Shown: positions 55,160 to 64,000 of the stretch, one piece after another
Numbering within the stretch: position 1 is the first letter of the stretch
How the letters are laid out: every line of letters begins with the position of its first letter
The notes under the pieces: generated by a model
What the model was told of the DNA's origin: nothing
Databases searched by the model: none
Seen by the model: only the letters and a program-made list of their open reading frames with translations
Program-made: the position numbers and the translations under genes
NCBI GenBank assembly: GCA_033977485.1
Contig: CM066982.1
Location: 30,730,218 to 30,794,217, forward strand
Direction: 5' to 3'
DNA: 64,000 bases
From: Hydrangea macrophylla
Taxonomy: Eukaryota; Streptophyta; Magnoliopsida; Cornales; Hydrangeaceae

Positions 55160-58100
55160 GTTACTAATAGTACTTCCAGAGGTGTTGCACATTCCAAGGG
55201 TGAGATAGATCGCGTCCATCCAGGCTTCGAAGCCAGTAAGTTCACGGTCGGTTGACTCGGGTAACTGCATATGGACCTTCCTAGTTTGGCCCGAACTTCC
55301 CATGGCTTGGGATTCGGGTAGACTGGTTCACTGCCTTAAGGACGAGGTCTCCTACTTGAAAACTGCGATGTTTCACCTTGCTGTTGTAATATCGCGAGAC
55401 CCGCTGCTTATAGGCCGCTACCTTTAAATAGGCTCGGTCTCTTTTTTCCTCTACCAAATCCAGTTCTGTTCTGAGTGCATCTTCGTTGTCGGGCACGCTG
55501 TAATTCACCACCTGGTAAGTAGGCAACCCGAGCTCTATGGGGACCACTGTCTCGAACCCGTAGGTTAAGGAGAACGGCGTCTCACCTGTTGCCGCTCGGG
55601 GTATAGTTCGGTAGGCCCACAGGAGGGTTGGCAGTTCTCCAGCCCACAGTCCTTTGGCGCTTTTAAGTCTTGTTTTGATAGACTGCAGGATCGTCCGGTT
55701 TGTCACCTCGGCTTGACCATTGGCTTGAGGGTGCTCGGGGGAGGAGTAGTGATTAAGTATCCATAGCCCGAGCAGAACTGCCTGAACAATGGGGTGTCGA
55801 ATTGCCTGCCGTTGTCGCTGATCAGAACCCGAGGAATGCCGAACCTACTGAGGATGTTCTTTTCTATGAAGTTTTCCATTTTTCGCTCGGTTATTGTCGC
55901 CAAGGGCTCGGCCTCCGTCCACTTGGTAAAGTAGTCAATGGCGATGACCGCAAACTTGACCTATCCCTTTCCCGTCGGTAGGGGTCCGACAATGTCGATA
56001 CCCCACTGGGCAAAGAGCCAAGGACTTTGGATTGGTGTCTGGAGCTCTCCTGGTCGGTTGATCATGGGTGAGTATCTCTGACATTTGTCGCATCTTTTGA
56101 CATACTCTTGAGAATCCCGGGCCATTATCGGCTAGTAATATCCTTGTAGTAAGGCCTTTCAAGAGAGTGCCCGGCCTCTGATGTGATTCCCGCACACTCC
56201 TTCATGGATTTCATACAACACTGATTGGACCTGTGCGGGATGGACGCAGCGGAGATACGGTATAGAGAATCCCCTTTTGTAGAGGATTCCGTCTACAAGA
56301 TGATATCGGGCCGCCCGATACCTGACCCGGCGGGCCTCCTCTTTCTCGTTTGGTAACACGCCCGTCATCAGGAATGCCACGATCGGGTCCATCCAGCTGG
56401 TGTCTGGTTCCACCTGCATGTATTCTGAGTTGATCACACTTGGCTCCGTATCCCGGGCAAGTCTGACTCAGAAGACAAAGCGCGGTGGGCTAACCGGTTG
56501 ACCTTGGCATTTTCCTCTCTGGGTATCTGCGTGATGGAAAGACCCTGAAGCTTCTTCAAAACTGCTCGAACAAGGGCTAGATAGGCTACCATGTTGTCTC
56601 CCCGGGCTTCGTACTCTTGGTTGAATTGATTGACCACGAGCTGAGAGTCACTGTAACCCTAGATTTGTTGCGCACCCATGGAAGTGGCCAACTGCAATCT
56701 GACCAATAGGGCTTCATACTCAGCCTTGTTGTTAGAGGCACGTAACCCAAACCTTAGGGCATACTCGAGCTGGATGCCGTCGGGAGTAGTCAAGATGATT
56801 CCTGCCCCACTGCCTTGTTGGTTTGAGGATCGGTCCACATACAGCACCCAGGTGGGGATGTCAGCCTGTAACCCGGGCGATAGGACCGGTGGGTCGATCT
56901 CTTCAACCGGGTCTTCCTGATATGTGAACTCAACCAGAAAGTCTGCTACTGCTTGTCCTTTGATTGCCGTCCGGGGGCGGTAGGCCACTTCAAATTCTTC
57001 CAACTCTACGGCCCACTTGACAAGCCTCCCAGATGTGTCAGGCCTGCTTAAGATCCTGCAGAGAGGTTGGTCAGTAAGGACCACAAGAAAATGGGCCTGA
57101 AAGTACGGACGGAGTCTCTGGGCGGAAGTGATGAGAGCGAATGCAAGTTTTTCAATGCGGGAGTATCTGCTCTCCGTGCCTTGGAGTGCTCGGCTGGTAT
57201 AATACACTGGGAACTGTATCCCGTGCTCTTCCCTAACGAGTGCCGAGCTGACCGCTGAGGGTGATACTGCCAGGTATAGGAACAATTCTTCCCCCGGTAC
57301 GGGTGTTGAGAGCAGAGGAGGAGACGCAAAGTACTTCTTGAGTTCCTGGAACGCCTCCTCACACTCCTCTGACCATTGAAATACCTTACGGAGTATCTTA
57401 AAGAATGGTAGGCACCGATTGGTCGCTCGGGACACGAACCTGTTTAATGCGGCAACCCGTCCGGCCAGACTCTGTACTTCTTTGATTGACCTGGGCGACC
57501 GCATGTTGATGACGGCCTGGATTTTCCCAGGACTTACTTCAATCCCCCGCCTGCTGACTAGGTGCCCCAAGAACTTTCTGGATGAGACACTAAAGGTGCA
57601 CTTGGCCGGGTTCAACCTCATCCCGAACTTCCTCAAAATGCTGAAGGCCCCGGCCAAATGTTCCAGATGGTCAGACTCGTCCCGACTTTTGACCAGAAGA
57701 TCGTCAACGTATACCTCCATTGATTTCCCGATCAGGTCTTTAAACATGTGATTGACCAGGCATTGATAAGTTGCCCCGGCATTTTTGAGGCTGAAGGGCA
57801 TGACTTTATAGCAGTAGGTCCCCTGATCCGTGATGAACGAGGTCTTTTCTTCGTCCCTGGGGTACATGCTGATCTGATTGTACCCGGAGTAGGCATCCAT
57901 AAACGAGAGGAGCGAATGGCCGGCCGTGGAATCCACAAGGAGGTCTATCCTGCGTAGCGGATAGCAGTCCTTGGGGCAGGCTTTATTCAGGTCAGTAAAG
58001 TCCACTCACATCCTCCACTTCCCGTTGCTTTTCTTGACAAGTACTACATTGACTAGCTAGTCGGGATAGTGGACCTCTCGTATGGATTGGGCTTTGAGGA

Positions 58101-58893
58101 GCTTCTCGACCTCCTTACACACTTCTTTTTGTCTCTTGGGGGCCATGCCCCGTCTCTTCTGCTTCACCGACCGGGAGTCTGGGTCGACGTTGAGCCAATG
58201 AGACATTACCCGGGGATCAATCCCGGGCATATCTTCATGGCACCAGGCGAACACATCTTGACTCTGTTGCAAGAATTGAATTAGCTTCTCCCTGAGGCGG
58301 GGCTCCAGTAGGGTGCAGATCCTGACCGTTTGGTCTGGGAATTATGGGTCCAACGTCACTTGTTCCAATTCTTCGATCGGGTCCACTCTATCATTCTGGT
58401 CCCTCGGGTCCATCTCCTGGACGTTCAATGTCTCGGTGGTGACTCCCTGTCAGAGGGAACTGACATAGCAACTTCGGGCGGTTGCCTGATCTCCACGGAG
58501 GCTCCCAGGTCTGTGAGGGGTCGGGAACTTAACTGTCAAACTATGAGTGGAGACGACGGCCCTGCCTTTGTTGAGTGTAGGCCTCCCGAGGATGACATTA
58601 TAGGCAGATGGGGCCTCCACAATCACAAAATTTGCCAGTAGGGAGGTCTGTTGAGGGTAAGTCCCCATAAGCACGGGGAGTTCCACGGTACCGAGCGGTT
58701 GAGTGCTTGATCCGTTAAAACCTACCAGGGGAGTAGAAACCGGTCGGAGGCGATCCCTGGCTATCCTGAGCTGATGGAACGCTGACACGAACATGATGTC
58801 GGTCGAGCTGCCTGTGTCTACCAACATCCTCTTGACCACGTAATTGGCTATGGAGAGCGTCACAACTAACGGGTCATCATGGGGGCAGTCGAT
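55160..58893 (-). pseudogene. G2 gypsy pol (protease, RT, RNase H, integrase), disrupted; gag missing
   Basis: Minus strand. Protease has LVDTGSSTDIMF (about 58830). A long open stretch 58005-56659 encodes RT (DFTDLNKACPKDC, DAYSGYNQI, VYVDDLLVKS with intact YVDD) and RNase H (WVLYVDRSSN, NNKAEYEALL). RNase H continues at 56637-56434, partly out of frame. The integrase zinc-binding region is at 56437-56159 (IHEGVCGNHIRGR). The core, at 55903-55703, has ISDNGRQF, and the C-terminal part is at 55706-55281. Single-base stops occur (e.g. TGA before the 58005 ATG). More intact than G1. Upstream of the protease the sequence switches to copia. Confidence 0.9.
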
Positions 58894-61800
58894 ATAACTG
58901 CCTTGTAATAAACCTAACATCATATTCTTGCGATCTCGTTAAGCTTGATCCCTAGGATGTGACCGGTTTCTCCCAAGTTCATCATATCGAATTGACTGGA
59001 TAACTATATCCTTACAGAGGATAATACCCCTACATCATTTTCAATTAGCAAGATATTATCCACAGATAGTACTAAGAACACCACCACGCTTCCATCATGT
59101 TTCTTGTACACACATGATTCATCTACACATTGATCAAAACCAAAAGACTTAATTGCTTGATCAAAGCGGATATTCCAAGACCTAGATGCCTGCTTGAGTC
59201 CATAAATGGACTTCTTAAGCTTGCACAACATGTGCTCTTGGCCCTTCGCGATGAACCCATCTGGTTGTACCATACAGATGCACTCGTCAAGATTCCCATT
59301 AAGAAAGGAAGTCTTGACATCCATTAGCCAAATTTCATAAGCAAAATTTGCAGTAATGGATAAGAGAATCCGAATAGACTTCAGCATTGCCACCGGCGAA
59401 ATGGTTTCTTCATAATCGATTCCTTCTTTTTGAGTGAACCCTTTTGCAACAAGCCTTGCTTTAAAGGTTTCCACCTTACCGTTTGCTCCTTTCTTCTTCT
59501 TGTAGATCCACTTGCATCCAATGAATTTTATTTCATTGGGTGGTTCTACAAGATCCCAGACTTGATTGGAGTACATGGACTCCATTTCAGACTTCATAGC
59601 CCTTTGCCAAAGATTTGAATCTTTGTCTTGGAGTGCTTCATTGTAGTTACAGGGATCAGTACTTTGTTCATCAGGGGCTCGGTCATAAGACTCTCCTAGT
59701 AACATATATCGGTCAGGTTGAATAATAACCCTCCCACTACGATGAGGGCACAACCCGTGTCTATGTATCACTGGTATTACGTTGTGAAAATCACCATTAT
59801 TTGCAAGCTGAACTGGTTCAGGAACCTGCATGTTAATGGTTAGTTCGGGATCTACACGAGTTTCGGTACCTCCCACTATGACGTGGTAATGGAATATCGA
59901 TAACTCTTTCTTGTGATGTTTCTACTCGTACCGATGGTATCGAAGAAGTATATCTTGGTGTCTCACCTCTCATTTCCTCTAGAACAATACGGCTTCTGGG
60001 CTTGTGGTCCATAACATAGTCCTCTTCTAAGAATGTGGCATTGGTGCTAATAATAACCTTCTGAACCTTCGGACTATAAAATAAACCACCAGTAGTTCCT
60101 CTTGGATACCCACCAAGGAAACATACTTCCGTTCTTGATTCTAACTTTTCTGCGTTCCATTTTAGCAAGTGTGCTAGATTACCCCAGATCTGAATATGCC
60201 GCAGACAAGGCTTTTGTCCAGTCCATAATTCTGTGGGAGTAGTAGGTACTGACTTAGATGGTACCAAGTTTAGAATGTATACAGCTGTCTCTAATGCGTG
60301 TCCCCAAAAGGAAACTGGTAATTCTGAAGAACTCAGCATAGATCATACCATGTCTATGAGAGTCCTGTTCCTTCTTTCTACTACACCATTCTGCTGAGGC
60401 ATATGGGGTGCAGACAATTGGGATGTAATCCCTTGCTCCAATAAGTATTCCCTAAACTCTCCCAAGAGGTACTCTCCACCACGATCAGATCATAGTGTCT
60501 TGATGCATTTACCTAGACGCTTCTCTGTTTCAGCCTTGAAATTTTTGAATTTCTCAATGCATTCAGACTTACGCCGCATCAAATAAATGTACCCATACCT
60601 TGAGTAATCATTGATGAAAGTGACAAAGTACTCAAAGCCCCCTCTTGCTTGGACAGTCATAGGACCACACAAATCAGAGTGAGCCAGTTCCAACTGCTCT
60701 TTTGCTCTATAGCCCTTGGCCGAGAATGGCCTCTTGGTCATTTTACCTCCCAAGCAGGATTTATAGACTGGAAATGCCTCCACTTCCAATGTGCCTAATG
60801 ACCCATTTTCAACCAGTCTTTGAATCATTTTTAGATTAATATAACCAAGGCATAAGTGCCAAAGATGCGTTTGGTTCATCTTTAAAGGTTCTTTTATCTT
60901 AAATGGAAAAATATTTGTGTTATTCAATTCATTAAGTTATAGTATAGGAGAGACAAAATTTATAATATAAAGATCATTCACCAATTGACCAAAACAAATA
61001 AAACGTTTATTTTCTTTAATAACTACTATTTTATTAAAATGAACTGAATATCTATTCTTTACTAGACTAGAAACTGAAACTAAATTCCTTCTAATAGAAG
61101 GTACAAAAATGCAATTTCTTAATATTAAAATCCTATATCTACCAAAACTAAGATGTAGATCTCCTACTGCAACTGCTGCTACTCTCGTAGCATTTTCCAT
61201 ATATAGATAAATCTCCCCATCACTGAGCTGCCTGGTTCCCTGGAACCCTTGCAAAGAATTGCATACATGATCAGTGGCTCCCGTATCTACACACCAGGTA
61301 CCAGTAGATCGGACCGCTAAACACAATTCAACAACTAGTAAATGAGATTTACCTTGATTGTTTTGTCTGGCGAGATAAATCGGACATTGATTTTTCCAGT
61401 GTTCTGGCTGCTTGCAAACAAAACATTTGCCTTTAGGCTTTCCCGATTGTCCTCTTGGCCTTTGGATTGGCAGAGGACCCGCAACCTTCTTTTGAGCCTT
61501 TTTCATTTTCTTCTTGCCTTTCGACTTTAAAGCAAAACCTTTCTCAAACACAAGAGCACTCCCTGACTTTCTGTTGAGACCCTCAGCTGCCTGATGTTCT
61601 TTAAGCAGCTCCGCCAAAGTATATTTAAATTTATTCATGTTGTAATTGAGGCGGAATTGCTTGAAAGACTCTAGTAATGACTGGAGTACGATAATAATCT
61701 GGGTTTCCCCGTCGATTTCAGGTCCAAGGATCCTAGTTCATTAAGAAGAGATATCATCTTAAGAACATGATCCCTTATAGGCGTCCCCTCAGCCATGGTT

Positions 61801-62165
61801 GTGTTTATCAAGTCTTTCATGGCAACCTGCCTAGCAGCATGACTTTGATCCCCGAACATCTCTCGAAGGCTCTCCATCATGTCATAGGCACTGACCATTG
61901 ATTGATGCTAATGTTGCAGAACATTCAACATGGATGCCAAAATGTAACACCGTGTCATCTTATCAGCCTTGACTCATTTCTTGTGAGCCTGGGTTTCCTC
62001 AGCAGTTGCCCCTTCATTCGGTTGCTCAGGACAGACTTGAGTAAGCACAAACTTGTACTCTTCAGCAGTTAACACAATATCCAAATTCCTTTTCCAGTCT
62101 ATATAGTTTGGTCCAGTAAGTTTGTTTTCTTTAAGTATAACAGCGAGTGGATTGAAAGAACCCAT
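58889..62165 (-). pseudogene. Copia C3 gag-pol, disrupted and truncated in RT
   Basis: Minus strand from ATG 62165 (MGSFNPLAVILKENKLTG). Gag continues at 61898-61671 (MVSAYDMMESLREMFG). A CX2CX4HX4C knuckle (CFVCKQPEHWKNQC) is near 61430 and protease VDTGATDHVC near 61280. The integrase zinc region and core are at 60927-60490 (HLWHLCLGY, HSDLCGP, FINDYSRYG), with PQQNGVVERRNRT near 60390. RT at 59876-59004 has KARLVAKGFTQKEGIDYEET, but the catalytic block reads SVDNILL instead of YVDDILL. The frame then breaks and ends at ..QGSYID, about 58889, where gypsy G2 begins. RT C-terminus, RNase H and polypurine tract are missing. Confidence 0.9.
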
Positions 62166-63159
62166 TTAAAAGCCTGAGAATAACATAATATAAATAATTA
62201 CAATTGGGTAAAAGGGTTACTACAGATTCGAGTTGAAATATTGGTTCCCTCTACCATATTTGAAAGGAATCCGCCAGCATCTAATACACCGCGAATAGTA
62301 TGACTCGATGGGAAGCCATATACTATCCATCATTTGTTCAAATAGGCAATTGCCTTTAAATTTTACTATCCAGGCAATGTACCTTGCCTAGTAAAATTAA
62401 ATTGCTGACTTGCTTTGGTCCTATAAATAATAACAGTGACTTAGATGGAGAGGATATTATTATTTATAGCTAAGTGTATACCATCACTTAATTCTAGTCA
62501 AGAGTTCCGTGAGGAATACCTCTGATGGAGAGGTGACCCACACTAACAATCACCAAAAACATTCTATTAAAGAAGTTTGTACCGATGATTCCATGATCAA
62601 CTTCATCCGATGGGGAGGATGACACTAGAGCCATCACACAAAATTAATCATATCATCTACAAACCAGTGATGAAGACCATGAGATTTATATTTGATAAAT
62701 TCTCTCTCCCACTTAGAATTTTTAAAAAATTTGAGGGTTATAATTTTTAGAAAAAACTTTTAATTTAATGAATAAAAAATAATGGAATACTTGACAAGGA
62801 TTAATTCATCCTTACTTGTCAAACCCACATGTGTAGATAATATATTTATTCTATTCTCATAGTTTTAGAAAATAAGTACTTATGTTTTTAAAATATGGAA
62901 TTAGTTTTATTTCTAAACACACATGTAGTTGTCCATCATTTTAAATTAATATAAATTAAACATGTAGCTAGACATCTGAAATAAGTTTAGAAACAATTAT
63001 CCATGTTGTCCCATTCATTAAACATGAAATAATAATAATTTTTCAATCACACATAAATAAGGAAACCACAATAAAATAGGAATCCCACTATTATGCTCAA
63101 GCTGCAACTCTTGTGAAGAAATCTTCATTGAACCCGATTAGCTCTATGTCGCCACTACG

Positions 63160-63238
63160 CATGGGGGTCGAGGGGCAGTGCCCTCCGCGGGGTTTCGGGG
63201 GCAGCGCCCCCCGCGGGGTTTCCGGGACAGCGCCCCAT
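63160..63238 (-). repeat. GC-rich tandem hairpin repeat in the C3 leader
   Basis: Three units of about 27 bp, each with GGGGCAG(C/T)GCCC and CCGCGGGGTTTC, in a leader otherwise around one third GC. Each unit can fold as GGGGC..GCCCC. Confidence 0.85.
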
Positions 63239-63402
63239 AAGCTAAATTCGATCTACCATCAGCAACTGCCTTCCAGAACTATTTTCTGAAACAGTCTTCT
63301 GGAACTGCCTTTTGAAACTGCTTCCAGATTGCTTTCTGATACTGCTTGTAAAACTACTCTCACGAACCATCTTCACGGATTTACTTGAGATATATTACAT
63401 AA

Positions 63403-63571
63403 ACCCTATGCCTCCATGAAGGAGTTCACATGCTATTTATTTGCAATAAATTAACATCAATCAAGTGTGGGATCCAATACACACAAATCCTATGCCTCCA
63501 TAAAGGAGTTCACATGCTATATCAAAATAGCAATATTAACCACGAATAAACCCATCGTGGGATCCAATCAC
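63403..63571 (-). repeat. Duplicated segment of about 85 bp in the C3 leader
   Basis: CCTATGCCTCCATGAAGGAG ..CACATGCTAT.. GTGGGATCCAA appears twice, the second with CATAAAGGAG. The TGGATCCCAC and CTCCTT..GGAGG elements can form local stems. Confidence 0.8.
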
Positions 63572-63707
63572 ATAAAACCAGTGGAATAAGAACGCTGCAA
63601 AACAAGGGTTAGCACAGATCTACGTTTTATCCATCCATCAATGCACACATAAGATCTGTATTACTGGACAACATGGTTGCGTCCAATCTATATGCAGAAT
63701 CAATGTT

Positions 63708-63719
63708 GCTCGGATACCA
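63708..63719 (-). other. Copia C3 primer binding site
   Basis: Minus strand TGGTATCCGAGC, one base from the LTR end (CTAACA at 63721). A variant of the initiator-Met tRNA PBS. Confidence 0.88.
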
Positions 63720-63720
63720 C

Positions 63721-64000
63721 TGTTAGAAAACTGCGGTCCTAGAATCCATTGACAGTGTGTATAAGTTGGTACTACAAAAATTACGTGAAAGCTACAATAA
63801 CCTATAAGGGTGGAACTAGGGTTACCTTAAACTAAAAAAACGGATTGCTATAGTAGACGAATCGAGAATACGGGCTCGATAGCAGCTCACGATCTTCTAC
63901 CGTATTCCTCTGCAGCTAGAATCTCCAACTGAGTATGGGCTCTTTTGAAATCCTCTTTATTTTCTGCTTTCCCTTTTTAAGCTCTCTTTTCTATTCTGAG
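63721..64000 (-). mobile_element. Copia C3 5' LTR, inner 280 bp
   Basis: TGTTAGAAAACTGCGG.. matches the solo LTR at 26773 onwards. The rest of the LTR is beyond the window. Confidence 0.92.

Larger units (their letters stand above)
62166..63707 (-). other. Copia C3 long untranslated leader
   Basis: About 1.54 kb between PBS and gag ATG with no conserved ORF. It contains a GC-rich repeat block (63160-63238), a run of CTG(G)AACTGC / CTGAAACTG variants (63260-63350) and a duplicated segment (63403-63571), plus AT-rich unstructured sequence at 62700-63080. Confidence 0.75.

Noticed and set aside
58450..58923. The 157-codon frame at 58923-58450 as a novel protein
   Set aside because: Its first dozen residues are copia RT and the rest gypsy protease; it is a deletion-junction fusion, not a conserved gene.

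Overview
The window is nuclear DNA of a flowering plant, probably a eudicot. One large intron-rich gene is surrounded and invaded by LTR retrotransposons, hAT DNA transposons, TRIMs and MITEs. I found no bacterial gene, rRNA, tRNA or CRISPR array. Introns are AT-rich and splice sites are canonical GT-AG. The species cannot be named from the sequence alone.

Region 1-24,900. The only cellular gene is on the minus strand: a plastid-type RRM plus pentatricopeptide-repeat (PPR) protein, orthologous in layout to PPR4, which is known for rps12 intron 1 trans-splicing in chloroplasts. I could place nine exons (24596 down to 3292) that join in frame to 782 codons. The C-terminal exons lie beyond the left edge. 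The introns hold a complete Ty1/copia element with a perfect 5-bp target duplication (7883-12850), two TRIM-like elements (14.0-14.6 kb), a 2-kb non-autonomous hAT element with a perfect 8-bp target duplication (15999-18012), several MITEs and many microsatellites. Another copia element with an intact pol frame (1-2449) and a gypsy-like 3' remnant lie next to exon 9.

Region 24,896-44,421. This is a Ty3/gypsy element (called G1 here, minus strand, Tat-like) whose 3' LTR ends only 299 bp upstream of the PPR4 start codon. It carries four later insertions: an Athila-like solo LTR (26122-29071), a copia solo LTR nested inside that (26773-28095), a 2.7-kb solo LTR in its antisense gene (30155-32885), and an autonomous-type hAT element in its gag (39075-42934). 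Between pol and the 3' LTR it has an additional gene in antisense (plus) orientation, of the 'putative gypsy type transposon' domain family.

Region 44,422-64,000. A hAT remnant is followed by a decayed Athila-like gag and 5' LTR (minus). That LTR is invaded by a copia element (C3, minus). The 3' LTR of C3 is broken by a second 2.7-kb-type LTR, which is in turn broken by a second Tat-like gypsy element (G2, 50598 to about 58890). G2 repeats the G1 architecture: pol on minus, multi-exon antisense gene on plus, and an LTR with TATA boxes on both strands. It also has an array of nine hairpins between the two converging genes. At about 58,890 G2 protease is fused to C3 reverse transcriptase, best explained by one deletion through the nested stack. 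The rest of C3 (RT, integrase, gag, leader, PBS, partial 5' LTR) runs to the right edge.

Most candidates for something less ordinary concern G1 and G2: the antisense gene with its own LTR-borne promoter, the hairpin array between convergent transcription units, and the placement of an LTR promoter directly upstream of, and co-oriented with, an essential plastid RNA-processing gene.
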